A DNA stretch of 64,000 nucleotides from Populus alba (Eukaryota; Streptophyta; Magnoliopsida; Malpighiales; Salicaceae). The notes below the pieces were generated by a model. That model was not told the DNA's origin and ran no database searches. It was given only the letters and a program-made list of their open reading frames with translations. This document shows, in pieces, positions 54,655 to 64,000 of this stretch (positions are counted from its first letter, which is position 1; every line of letters starts with the position of its first letter). Both the position numbers and the translations under genes were made by a program. The stretch lies in contig NC_133284.1 of NCBI RefSeq assembly GCF_005239225.2, forward strand, positions 30,366,339 to 30,430,338, in the 5' to 3' direction.

Positions 54655-57600
54655 TTAGTTAGTCCAGTTCATAATACATTCAGGATTTCTAAAAAGATCT
54701 GAGCCTGTATAGCTGAAATTTGTAACTGAGGACTTCAACCAGAAAGCCAAACGGTGAAAAGTGAGATAAAAAATCATATCCCAATCAGGAGCCTTGGAAT
54801 CGAAGATTAGGCGGTTGCGCGCTATCCAAATTGACCAATACAGACCTTTACAGAGGAGTGTAATAGCACGACGCTGAAATTTTCCATTAATCAATCCGGA
54901 CCATTCCTGCAGATTTTGATTTGGGTCTTTGTGCAGACAACCTGAGCACCCGAACCATTTCAAGAAACGACCCCAAAGAGACCATGTTATAGGACACCAA
55001 TGGAAAAGATGATTAATTGTCTCGGTTTCGTTGCAGCAGAATGGGCAGTGAGATTCCTCATAATTTATGATTCTCCTCTCAGCTAAAAAACTTCTTGTAC
55101 TCAAACCTCCATGAAGAAGAAGCCAAATGAACACATCCACTTTTGGGGGGGCATAACCATTCCATAGCAGAGTAAGGGAGTGATTATTTTCAGTGACCGA
55201 TAGACTATCAAAGAAGAGGCGACCTGATTGAGCTGAGTACATGCCAGAGCTGTGGAATTTCCATAACTTGCAGTCTGCACCATCTGAGAAAAGGAGACCA
55301 CGCTGCACCTCTGCGATCAAGCTCTCCCTTTGGCAGATCTCACGAGGCCGAAGGGTTCTTCTCCAGGAAAGGTTTAAAGATGCATCTGTCAAATTGTATA
55401 TATCTGCAAGGTTGGTGTTTTGCTGCAAGGAGAGGTTATAAAGTCTGGGGAATAAGAGCTGGAGATTGGTTGCAGAGCCGAGCCAAGAGTCAGTCCAAAA
55501 CCGGATGTTCCTCCCGTCACCCACCTTGAACCCGACATTTGCATGTAAAAGATTGGCTATGTTTTGTGTTGAGAAGATTGCCGAAACAATGCCATGCCAA
55601 GTTGGAGATAAAGAACCTGCAAACTCAGGGACACCATTTATAAAGTGAGGTCGGTATTTTAGAAGAATGTGTTCTTGCCAGCCTCCTGCCACTCCATTGT
55701 CTAGATTCCATATCCATTTAAAGAGCAAAGCCAGATTTTTGTTGTGGATGGATCCCAACCCGAGACCACCAGAAGATTTATCCTTTATTACCTTATGCCA
55801 AGCCACCTTAAAAAGGCCATGAGAAGTTGAGCTTCCTTTCCAAAGGAAAGACCGGGTTAGAGAAGAGATGGCTTTAGTAACACCCTTTGGCATAGCAAAA
55901 ACTGACATGTAAAACAGAGGAAGAGAGCTCAAGACTGATTTAATTAGACATAACCTTCCCGCCATGCTCAAAAAATTCCCTTTCCATGTGAGTAGCTTTG
56001 CTCTGATAGTGGACAACACTGGTTTCCAAGTAGAGATTCTGCTGGGATTGGCTCCAAGAGGTAGTCCAAGGTACCTAACCGGGAAAGTATCACTACGACA
56101 GAAGACTGAGTTCGCCAGGCTAGAGGTGTAGTCGTTGTCCAAGTTGATACCTATTAGTGAGCTTTTATAGAAGTTAACTTTCAGTCCGGAAATGATCTCA
56201 AACCAACGTAGAATCCTCTTGGCATGTAGAAGAGAGGGAAAATCATTTGGCAAGAAAATCAGAGAGTCGTCGGCATATTGCAAATGAGTTAAGTAATGAC
56301 CTGGGGTAGTCTGTAAGCCTTTGAAGTAACCTGAAGCTGATGCCCTATTGAATAAAACTGTCAATCCCTCAACTGCAATGTCAAATAGGAATGGAGAGAG
56401 TGGGTCCCCTTGCCTGAGACCCCTCTCCAAACTAAATTCTCTACTAGGAGAACCGTTTATCAAGATGGCTAATTTTGAAGTGGATAAGCATTCGAATATC
56501 AGCTTCCTCCAGTGTGAGCCAAAACCCATGTATCCCATACTTGTGTCAATATGTTCCCATAAAATTGAGTCAAAGGCTTTATGGAAATCTACCTTCAATA
56601 AGAGACCATGCTTCTTCTTGCTACGCACACCATGGACAACCTCATTTGCTATCATGAACCCGTCTAGAATCTGACGCCCAGCAATAAATGCAGACTGGTT
56701 AACACTGATCACATCTGTCATGACATGACGAAGCCTAGTGGACAGTAGCTTTGCCACTATTTTGTATAGCCCGTGAATCAAGCTTATCGGACGAAAATGG
56801 GAGAATCTGCTCGGTTCCTTTGATTTCGGAATCAGAGTTACAAAAGAAGAGTTGATACCCTTTGGAAGTTTACCAGTTCTGAAAAAACTTTTAACCAACA
56901 TAAAAACCTCTGAGCTGATGATATTCCATACCTTTTTATAGAAACAAAAGGTGAAACCATCAGGGCCAGGGGCTTTGGAACCATCACAGTCCCACACAGC
57001 TTGCTTCACTTCTTCCATTGAAGGTGGTCTTTCTAGCCAAATTGATTTGGCTTCTGAAATTTTAGAGAACCCCGAACCTCCCATTTCAATTCTTTTGCAT
57101 GTTGGTTTGCGAAACAAGGATGAAAAGAAGTTGACAGCGCCTTCTTTTATATCATTTGAGGAGACTAGATGACTGCCATTATGATCAATCTTACTAATGT
57201 AGTTGCGGCCCTTCCTTAGACTTGCTGATATGTGGAAAAAACGAGTGTTCTTATCCCCCATTTTACACCAATTTTGACGAGATTTTTGCCTCCACATATC
57301 TTCCACCCTTCTGTTAACTTCCCATTGCTCAGAATTCAGCCCCTGGAGCTTTGTTTTTTCGGTCTCCGATAAGGGACGCACTTCGCTTAAGTTCTCAAGC
57401 GTTGTGATGGAGTTCTGGATGTCTGCAAGTTTTAAATTTTGATCCCCGAAAGTGGATTTATTCCATTGTCTCAGCTTTTTTCCCATGTTCCCCAACTTCT
57501 TAATCAAACTAAACTCACCTGGAAATTCCTTGCAGCTTTCAGACCAGAGGGCCTCAAAATCTGTTAAGAAAGAAGGGTGCGACAGCCAGCAATTTATGAA

Positions 57601-58320
57601 ACGAAAAGGCTTCCACCCCCAGTCTACCTCCGGGCTTTGGAGAATCAGCTGACAGTGATCGGACAGCCCTCTAGGGTAGCGGCAGAGAGATAGAGACGGG
57701 AACTGTAGATGAAAATCCGGGGAAGCGAAAGCTCTGTCAATGCGGCTCATAGAACCACCCCTAAACCAAGTGAACCGATGCCCTTGCAAATTGAATTCAA
57801 CCAGTTCACAGTCTGATATGAATTTGCGGAATGAAGTTGAACCTGATGAATTGAGGTGACCACTACTTCTCTCATGAGCGTGTAAAGTTTCGTTGAAGTC
57901 GCCTAGCACCACCAATGGCAGTTCGAAAGCAAACTTAAGAGTGGTGATTTCTTCCCACATATTAGCACGGTCCTTCACTGAAGATGCAGCATATACACCA
58001 ATTATCATACAAGTAAAGGAAGAGGGAATATGCGTGCCGCATAGGCTGATCCACTGCCCCCCAAATTCTACCGAGCTAACTTCAAAGACAGAGCTATCCC
58101 ACATTGCTATAATCCCTCCTGATTTCCCTATAGATTCTAGAAAAGCCCATTTGACAGTTGCAATATTCCACAGATTTCTAATGAAGGAGTCACAACAGTT
58201 GTTTTTCTTTGTTTCTAAAAGAAAACAGATGCCAATATTATTTTTTATAAGCCTATTTCGGATTGAATTTTTCTTGTGTGACATGCCTAAACCACAGCTG
58301 TTCCAAGCAAAGATATTCAT
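54655..58320 (-). CDS. LINE ORF2: APE-type endonuclease and reverse transcriptase
   Basis: 1221 codons. The N-terminal endonuclease shows WNSCGLG (Asn7), Glu36, GDFNE (140-144), the SRIDRAFAS stretch and SDH (220-222), the usual active-site residues of this fold. The reverse transcriptase follows with APGPDGF (450-456), LIPKS, FRPISL, KVDFHKAFD (Asp578), GLRQGDPLSPFLF (634-646) and the catalytic YADD (682-685). After RYLGLPLG comes a zf-RVT module with CPFC and a downstream HWCP. No RNase H domain is visible after it. All key residues are present and the frame has no stop, so the product could be active. The frame starts 48 nt after the ORF1 stop, so reinitiation or an internal start is needed for translation. 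Confidence 0.96.
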   Translation of the reverse strand: MNIFAWNSCGLGMSHKKNSIRNRLIKNNIGICFLLETKKNNCCDSFIRNLWNIATVKWAFLESIGKSGGIIAMWDSSVFEVSSVEFGGQWISLCGTHIPSSFTCMIIGVYAASSVKDRANMWEEITTLKFAFELPLVVLGDFNETLHAHERSSGHLNSSGSTSFRKFISDCELVEFNLQGHRFTWFRGGSMSRIDRAFASPDFHLQFPSLSLCRYPRGLSDHCQLILQSPEVDWGWKPFRFINCWLSHPSFLTDFEALWSESCKEFPGEFSLIKKLGNMGKKLRQWNKSTFGDQNLKLADIQNSITTLENLSEVRPLSETEKTKLQGLNSEQWEVNRRVEDMWRQKSRQNWCKMGDKNTRFFHISASLRKGRNYISKIDHNGSHLVSSNDIKEGAVNFFSSLFRKPTCKRIEMGGSGFSKISEAKSIWLERPPSMEEVKQAVWDCDGSKAPGPDGFTFCFYKKVWNIISSEVFMLVKSFFRTGKLPKGINSSFVTLIPKSKEPSRFSHFRPISLIHGLYKIVAKLLSTRLRHVMTDVISVNQSAFIAGRQILDGFMIANEVVHGVRSKKKHGLLLKVDFHKAFDSILWEHIDTSMGYMGFGSHWRKLIFECLSTSKLAILINGSPSREFSLERGLRQGDPLSPFLFDIAVEGLTVLFNRASASGYFKGLQTTPGHYLTHLQYADDSLIFLPNDFPSLLHAKRILRWFEIISGLKVNFYKSSLIGINLDNDYTSSLANSVFCRSDTFPVRYLGLPLGANPSRISTWKPVLSTIRAKLLTWKGNFLSMAGRLCLIKSVLSSLPLFYMSVFAMPKGVTKAISSLTRSFLWKGSSTSHGLFKVAWHKVIKDKSSGGLGLGSIHNKNLALLFKWIWNLDNGVAGGWQEHILLKYRPHFINGVPEFAGSLSPTWHGIVSAIFSTQNIANLLHANVGFKVGDGRNIRFWTDSWLGSATNLQLLFPRLYNLSLQQNTNLADIYNLTDASLNLSWRRTLRPREICQRESLIAEVQRGLLFSDGADCKLWKFHSSGMYSAQSGRLFFDSLSVTENNHSLTLLWNGYAPPKVDVFIWLLLHGGLSTRSFLAERRIINYEESHCPFCCNETETINHLFHWCPITWSLWGRFLKWFGCSGCLHKDPNQNLQEWSGLINGKFQRRAITLLCKGLYWSIWIARNRLIFDSKAPDWDMIFYLTFHRLAFWLKSSVTNFSYTGSDLFRNPECIMNWTN

Positions 58321-58368
58321 AAAAAGAGCAAAAGACCAAGGCAGGCTAGACTTATCAGGATAAAGAAC

Positions 58369-60786
58369 TTACAACTGGTTAACTGATGTCCACTCATCAA
58401 CTTCTCTATCAATATTTCTCATTATTCCTTCTTTGAACCCTTTTAGTTCTTGCGGGTTTCCCAAACCTAGAGCCACAGCATCTTGTATCATTTCTTGAGT
58501 CTCCTTTTCACTGTCAAACCCATTGTCTTGATGCTTCGTACAAGTGATCTGAAACCGAACATTTCCTTGTTGGATTCCTGAGTTTAAGGAGTCAGAAGAA
58601 TCACAATCCTCCATAGTGTTAGCAACACTACCACTGGCTTGCAACAACTTTAGTTTTCTTGTTTTGCTGCTTTTCTCGTTTGTGTTTTTAATGGTTGCGT
58701 CTGAAAATGTTTGTGGGTTGCTTTGAGGGTTCAACAGGGGTGGTAAATGGTGATGCATGACACTGGTTTCATCATCCGTGGAGGCATAGTTATGGTTCTT
58801 TCCAATGCCGGATGACTTAATAACAGGGGATGGTGTGGTGTCTTGTAGAGGTGTGTTGTTTTGGGTGTTGGTTACCTTCATTGCAAAAAGGTTGGGTGCT
58901 CCATTAGGTATATGAGCTGCAAAAGATTTAACTTTCAACACATTCTTCTTTTTGTTGAAAGAAGATATAGGCGCAACCCTTCTAGCTCTTCTAAGCTTTT
59001 TATCTTTCATCTTTCCTTCCAACTCCATTTCCACTACTTCTTGTGGCTCTGCTAGGTCACGTATGAAGGCAGAGAAAGATTGCTGATGTGTATTGTGGCT
59101 CCGGCTTTTGGCTAGTATCATGGGTCTGGTTTGTTTCGGGGTAGGCCTTGTAACTTGGACAGAGGAGGCTTTAGTTTGTGTTTGTTTTTTATCGAGGCCC
59201 ACTCTCGAAAAGGATATTGATGCTGAGTCATCTGAGTTGCTGTAGCTGGTTTCTACCACTTGAATTTTTTCCTTGATGGTGTCGTAGCATGGCTCTATAA
59301 AGGACAATTGGTGAGAGGCAATGTGTAGTTGCTGGTTTTTTGTTTGTAGCTTGAGTGTTTCCTTAGTTTCAGGAAAGAGGCAGAAGGTTTTGTATGTTGT
59401 GTCAGTTTGGTCTTGGTTGTTGAGTGATTCAGTGTATCTTGTGCAGAGAATGAGAGAGGGGTCATTTTGCATGTCCTTGTCATGTTGCTCTGTTGAGGTT
59501 CGGTCAGCTTCTGGTTCATTTATACTGGCTGGCGGAAACTCCTCTGAAGGTGTGATTTTACTGCATGACTCTTCATCTGATTCTTCAGTGCCTGATGTAT
59601 CCATTGAGTATTTAATTGTGGTAAGCATGGGGCTAAAACCTGGCTTCATTTCCATGACTGATATATCAAATTTCTCTCCGTCTAGAATCAGTGAAAGCTG
59701 TTTGTTTAAAGTCGTGAAAGAGGTTGTGCACAAAAGAACCTTGACTCCCATAAGTGAACCTTGACTCACACTTGTAATATCGTAACCAATCATCTTGCCT
59801 GCATCTTCAACCATTGATTCAATACATCTTCGGTTCCAGCCAATTAGAGGAAGTCCCATAATAGACACCCAAACAAATCTATCCACTGCTTTTACTTCCC
59901 TCTTCCATGGTTTGATACTAGAGAAGTAGTTTGCCAAGGCAGAGCTACTGTTTGTTAACTCTTTCTCCATAGTCTCTCTGTCTGTAAAGGTGATAACTGC
60001 TTGGCTTGCTCCTAGGAAGCGAAATCCAATTGCCTTCTTGACAGTTTTCAAAACCATATGCTCCAGTTTTGCATAGTCCACTTCTGTGGCTATAGAACCG
60101 ACCAGACTTCTCAACAGCCATTCCTTGTCATCCTGAGTGGACTCATACATCACAGTCTTCTTTGATGGTTGTTGGACCAAAAGAGCTTCAACAAAGGTCT
60201 TGTTGTCTCTAAGGGCTAGTTTGGGTGGGATTTTGATTTCTGGCTTTGTAGAGTGGACTGTCTTTTCCTTGGAATCTATAGGTGTTTGAAATCTTGCTAG
60301 GTTAGCACGAATTTTGAAAGAGTCGAACCATACCAGGTTCAATCTATCACAAAGGTCTGTATCTTCTAAAAGGGAGAAGAAAGATACAAAACCAAACCGT
60401 CTCCCTTGTTTTGTTTTTTTCCTGGAAACAAAGAGGTTGGTGACAGGACTTATCTTTGAGAAAGCCTTTTTGAGATCTTGGTAATCAAGCCAAGACGGGA
60501 AACGTTCAAAATAAATCTTAGCAGAGACAGAGGGAGTGAGAGCTGTTTTAGGTAAGTGCTTGTTGTTTTGGCTGTTGTTTGTGTAACATATAGGTTGCAA
60601 AAAGTTCAGGGTGGTGGGATTAATAAGGGCATTAGCAGGTGTTTGTGTGGTTGGATTATAAGGGGGAGGTTTGAAGCAGGTTGCTAAGACCTGGGAAGCA
60701 GGGGAGGGGAGGATCGACATAATTGGAGGTTTGTTTGAGGGGGAGGGGAGGATAGACAGAATTGGAGGCTTGTTGGAGGGGAGCAT
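58369..60786 (-). CDS. LINE ORF1: RRM-type RNA-binding protein
   Basis: 805 codons. The N terminus carries two copies of a short Pro-rich unit (SNKPPILSILPSP and SNKPPIMSILPSP). An RRM follows at about residues 87-165, with AKIYFERFPSW as RNP2-like and GRRFGFVSF as RNP1. Then comes a DUF4283-like domain (about 215-385) with RFVWVSIMGLPLIGWN. The remaining half is Ser/Thr/Gln-rich and looks disordered, with a basic LRRARRVAP patch. I see no CCHC zinc knuckle. RRM-bearing ORF1 proteins are known from a subset of plant L1 elements (BNR type). The protein presumably coats the LINE RNA. Confidence 0.9.
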   Translation of the reverse strand: MLPSNKPPILSILPSPSNKPPIMSILPSPASQVLATCFKPPPYNPTTQTPANALINPTTLNFLQPICYTNNSQNNKHLPKTALTPSVSAKIYFERFPSWLDYQDLKKAFSKISPVTNLFVSRKKTKQGRRFGFVSFFSLLEDTDLCDRLNLVWFDSFKIRANLARFQTPIDSKEKTVHSTKPEIKIPPKLALRDNKTFVEALLVQQPSKKTVMYESTQDDKEWLLRSLVGSIATEVDYAKLEHMVLKTVKKAIGFRFLGASQAVITFTDRETMEKELTNSSSALANYFSSIKPWKREVKAVDRFVWVSIMGLPLIGWNRRCIESMVEDAGKMIGYDITSVSQGSLMGVKVLLCTTSFTTLNKQLSLILDGEKFDISVMEMKPGFSPMLTTIKYSMDTSGTEESDEESCSKITPSEEFPPASINEPEADRTSTEQHDKDMQNDPSLILCTRYTESLNNQDQTDTTYKTFCLFPETKETLKLQTKNQQLHIASHQLSFIEPCYDTIKEKIQVVETSYSNSDDSASISFSRVGLDKKQTQTKASSVQVTRPTPKQTRPMILAKSRSHNTHQQSFSAFIRDLAEPQEVVEMELEGKMKDKKLRRARRVAPISSFNKKKNVLKVKSFAAHIPNGAPNLFAMKVTNTQNNTPLQDTTPSPVIKSSGIGKNHNYASTDDETSVMHHHLPPLLNPQSNPQTFSDATIKNTNEKSSKTRKLKLLQASGSVANTMEDCDSSDSLNSGIQQGNVRFQITCTKHQDNGFDSEKETQEMIQDAVALGLGNPQELKGFKEGIMRNIDREVDEWTSVNQL

Positions 60787-61147
60787 TCTGAGTTTTTATG
60801 GATTTTTTATTGTTTGTTTCTATGCTTACAGCATTATTGTTTAGCTTTCTCTGGTTAGCACCACCTCCTGGGTTGTTACAAGCAGCAACACTAAAATGAC
60901 TATCATCTTCATCGGCATTCTGTCAAACAGCTAGGGTGTGTTCTTAACTGCACTCCTACTCCATCACTGCTTGAAAAGGTTAATGGCCCAATATTTGTTC
61001 CCGAACATAACACTTAGCAAAACATACTAGATTCTCATATAGCGAGTGACACGCATAAACATCAATGATGAGGAGATCTAGCTGCTGTAACTTAGAAGCA
61101 GAGAAAACCAAACTCTCAAAGAAAACCAGACAGCATCATCTAGCAAC

Positions 61148-61414
61148 GAGCAAAGCAATTCAAGCTTGAAGTAGCAGTACAGAAAGAGAGAGACTTACTC
61201 CGATCTCTCTTCACATTCCCTTCATGTCCGCGTCATCGGTCTCTGCGTGAGGGGATGATTAAGAGAGCTTCTGAGGGAGACTGGTTTTGGCTTTCTGATT
61301 AAGAGAGCTTCTGAGCAAAGCAATTCAAGCTTGAAGTAGCAGTACAGAAAGAGAGAGACTTACTCCGATCTCTCTTCACATTCCCTTCATGTCCGCGTCA
61401 TCGGTCTCTGCGTG
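61148..61414 (-). repeat. Tandem 5'-leader repeat of the LINE (unit 165 bp, about 1.6 copies)
   Basis: A 102-bp block bounded by GAGCAAAGCAATTCAAGCTT and CGGTCTCTGCGTG occurs at 61148-61249 and again at 61313-61414. Between the copies TGATTAAGAGAGCTTCTGAG occurs twice (about 61256 and 61297). The last five bases of the outer copy (GCGTG) coincide with the start of the target duplication. Confidence 0.88.
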
Positions 61415-61425
61415 TGGGTGATTCT
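61410..61425. repeat. Target-site duplication, right side of the LINE
   Basis: GCGTGTGGGTGATTCT, identical to 54505-54520. Confidence 0.92.
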
Positions 61426-63288
61426 GTAACATGTGTGCACGCGGCGTGGTGGGATGTCGGGATCGGGGAGTCACCACCTAGTTATTTAGTTCAGGGTTAC
61501 TAGGAGACTTGGGTAGACTGATAAAATTGGCATTTCGAATTATTATGGGCTTGTATGACTAGATAAATTCTTATAAGAAAAATTCATGTTAGAAGGCAAA
61601 AATATTTTTCACAACTTGTATATTATGATGAAAAATACTTTCAATTAAAATTGATGAATATCCAAATAATTTTGAGAATTTTAAAGTCAACTCCTAATTT
61701 TTAAATATTACCGTACTTGCAGGTCCAATATTTATACTAAAATATTGACCATTAATTTTCAATAATTAAAATTTTTAAGTTTATTGAAATATTGACCAAA
61801 TTAAATCCCTTAGAATTTTACAAAATTATTGTAAAATCCGTATAATAATTTTTTTTTTTAAATGCTAGAAATATTTTAGATTTTGAAATAATGCTCAAAT
61901 AACTTTTAGGATTTTTGGCCACATGCAATTTAAAATAAAAATTATATTTTTAAAGGAAACATTGCTTTTTCTATTGTTGTTTTTGTGGAAGGGAACTAAT
62001 TCGTTTAATACTAAAAAAACACCTCACATGTAGGTCACAATTCTAAATATTAAATATGCGAGGGTAGAAAAAAGTAGAAAATTCAAAATTAATTGCAAAA
62101 TCAACTTCCAACAATTGATAATTTATTAAGAATTGGATGAAGACTATGTTTGACAAAACACAAATAAAATGTTTTTATCAAGGCTATTTTAACACGATAT
62201 CAAAATTATTGTTAATCAACTCAACACCGAAAACGCTAAACATCCCCGCAAAAATGATTAATGTCACCTACTTCGTTTAAATTTCGTGCTAATTCAAATA
62301 AATCAAACCGACTGAACATAACTCATGCGCTGATATTTAACGTCCACAAAACAATCACAACCCAAAAAAATAAACTCATGATTCAACACAAATAATTAAT
62401 TTATTTCAAAATCCAAACACAAATTAAACCAAATTAATAGTCCAAATATTATAGAAAATAACAAGTGATTTCGTCCTAACTTTCACAATATTTTAGTAAT
62501 TTGTTCAAACAAATATTTTGCAGCTATGAATCAACCTTATGAGGTGTTTGAAGTATCTGGGATCTATTGGAATCAAAGCTAGAGGACCGTTGGAACATTG
62601 GCGGTGCATGTACCACGCGCTGCCAGCTCTACTAGCGCGTGGATTCACGTACCTCCACCGTTGGAGGAGAGTGGGCTGGTGGATCTTGCGCTCCTCTATC
62701 TCCTCTTCATTCTAGACTGACAATGTGGCTCACTGGTGTTGGAGGGATGAGATCAAGGGACATGAACTTTCGACTTTCTCTCTCTTAACTGGTGTTTTCT
62801 TTCATCTCTTAGCTTCGTTTCTTTCTCCTTCCTTATTGGTTTTTCATCTTTTATTATCGGCTATACTGAACTACTACGGGTCTGTTGTGAAGATGGAATG
62901 ACGTTGCAGTGGTTGCTGTGGGTTGCTGGCCGTGTTGGAGGTTGTTGTTTAAGAAGGGTAATTGGTAGCTCATTGGTTTTGGTGTAGAGGATAGTGTTTT
63001 TTTTTTTTGGCTTATGATAGGTCTAGTGGTACTGGTTCTAGTCACTGGATCTTTGGTGAGGATACGTTGTGCAAGACGCCACTATTAGGAGAAGAAGACG
63101 ACGCTACTGGTCTTTAATTAGTAGAAGTCATGGTGGAGATTTCTAGGGTTTTCTTTTTTTGTTTCAAATCCATGAAGCAAGAGGCATAAACATTGACTGA
63201 TGACTGTTTAATGTGGGGGTTTATGGAGGAGATGGGGGATACTCTTGGTTGGATGGGTGAGGGAAGGCAGTTGAGAGGTTTTATGGTT
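61426..63288. other. Repeat-derived intergenic sequence
   Basis: The stretch GGGATCGGGGAGTCACCACC (about 61459) followed by TTACTAGGAGACTTGGG resembles a phrase common in plant retrotransposon LTRs. The stretch to about 62520 is AT-rich. From 62540 to 63290 the composition is more balanced, with short frames but no domain. No gene is supported. Confidence 0.4.
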
Positions 63289-63290
63289 GG

Positions 63291-63600
63291 TTTTTTTTTT
63301 TTGAAAGAAGCTGTTATTATTAAGAAATGCAAAATTGTGCAATGCAATCATTACACAGAGAAAAAGTTTGCTGAATTAGCTAGCAAACCTATATAACATA
63401 AACCCTACAAACTCAATAAAAACCTTCCACCATCTGGTTCCTGCATAGGAGCCAAAAGAATGCCCCAATCAACATAATCTGCATTGGATTAAACAAAGTA
63501 CCGATAAATTATCTATGAGGGTCATAACCAAGCCACAAAATCAGATATTCTGTGCACTCCTTGTTTAGCGAGATGATCTGCCATGTGAAGAAGGGACCAG
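63291..63600 (-). mobile_element. 5'-truncated LINE fragment with RNase H C terminus
   Basis: A poly(A) tail appears as a T run at 63291-63302. On the minus strand the segment encodes WSLLHMADHLAKQGVHRIS and continues DFVAWL to a TGA near 63515, the typical end of a plant LINE RNase H domain. The 5' border near 63600 is not clear and I found no target duplication. It belongs to a different LINE type from the 6.9-kb element, which ends without RNase H. Confidence 0.65.
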
Positions 63601-64000
63601 AGAAAGTGTTGTTACGGGGGAGGAGGAGCTGAAGTTGGGGTTGGGTGCATATGCGTTTATAGTGAGTTTGGTGAGCTTACTTGGATTGATGATTGAGAGC
63701 TAGATCTCTTGGTTGCGGTAGGAATTGCTGGTAGTTGTTGGCGGCTGGCCTAAAAAAAAAATAGTTTTAGGGTTTTTTAAGTGTGTTTTTCTTTTGGAAA
63801 GTGTATGAACAAGAGAGTTTTTTTTTTCCAATATTTTTCAGTTATTTATTTATTTATTTTTTTTAAAATCCTAAACCTTCCCTTCGTTTTGTTTTTTGAA
63901 GATTTTTGTTTTTTTCCTCTCAATTGCTTGGTCTCTAAGCAATCTAAATTTTTTTTTGATCCTTTATTTTTTTTCTTTTTACTTTTGGTTTCTTTATTTA
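63601..64000. other. Intergenic sequence
   Basis: G-rich to about 63750, then T-rich. Nothing recognised. Confidence 0.4.

Larger units (their letters stand above)
54521..61409 (-). mobile_element. Full-length L1-type LINE retrotransposon (6.9 kb)
   Basis: The element lies on the minus strand between perfect 16-bp target duplications. It has a 5' leader with a tandem 165-bp repeat, two intact open reading frames (58369-60786 and 54655-58320), a 121-bp 3' untranslated region with a 7-bp stem-loop, and a poly(A) tail of about 13-14 residues (T run at 54520-54533). LINEs move by target-primed reverse transcription, which leaves this kind of duplication and tail. Intact frames and perfect duplications point to a young insertion. 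It sits in sequence whose right flank resembles a plant retrotransposon LTR. Confidence 0.95.

Noticed and set aside
59321..59764. 147-codon plus-strand frame opposite LINE ORF1
   Set aside because: Shadow of the ORF1 coding strand without its own motifs; the same applies to other plus-strand frames inside 54.6-60.8 kb.
54655..61409. Idea that the two long minus-strand proteins are host genes or a new defence system
   Set aside because: Domain order, poly(A) tail and 16-bp duplications identify a LINE.

Overview
The window reads as nuclear DNA of a woody eudicot. It is AT-rich, its genes are spliced with GT-AG introns, intergenic space is crowded with transposable-element debris, and the proteins are plant-type. 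Several dispersed repeats look like ones I associate with Populus/Salix, so Salicaceae (probably Populus) is my best guess; this is an inference that I could not test by alignment.

Four protein-coding genes can be reconstructed completely, because exon phases and protein motifs agree at every junction. (1) NOG1, a nucleolar GTPase of 60S ribosome assembly, lies on the minus strand (7376-9403) with a 5'-UTR intron and a telo-box. (2) Divergent from it on the plus strand is a ten-exon MnmA/TRMU tRNA 2-thiouridylase (9923-14758) with an organelle-targeting-like N terminus. (3) A ten-exon class-3 aldehyde dehydrogenase, ALDH3F-like, is at 27917-31195 (+). (4) An eleven-exon lysophosphatidic acid acyltransferase of the LPAT2/3 type is at 38361-46817 (+). 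A broken fragment of an RBP45/47-type RNA-binding protein gene lies on the minus strand just upstream of the acyltransferase. The NOG1, TRMU and LPAT neighbourhood recalls part of Arabidopsis chromosome 1; that is from memory and should be checked. The genes share no operon-like logic. NOG1 and TRMU both serve translation and share a short divergent promoter.

The rest is repeats. At 17.1-22.0 kb is a 4.9-kb LTR-type element with a 5-bp target duplication and no coding capacity. At 31.5-32.3 and 49.8-50.8 kb are two hAT-like non-autonomous elements with 8-bp target duplications. LPAT intron 2 holds a 468-bp solo LTR with a perfect target duplication. LPAT intron 7 holds two related LTRs in tail-to-tail inverted orientation, one with a triplicated 144-bp promoter-like segment. 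At 54.5-61.4 kb (minus strand) is an apparently full-length L1-type LINE with two intact open reading frames, a poly(A) tail and a perfect 16-bp target duplication. Three degenerate minisatellites (units 65, about 80 and 52 bp) contain a self-complementary hairpin in several of their units.

I see no clear new gene system. The best leads are the intact LINE with its 3' stem-loop and 5' tandem repeat, the inverted LTR pair in the LPAT intron, and the hairpin-unit minisatellites.
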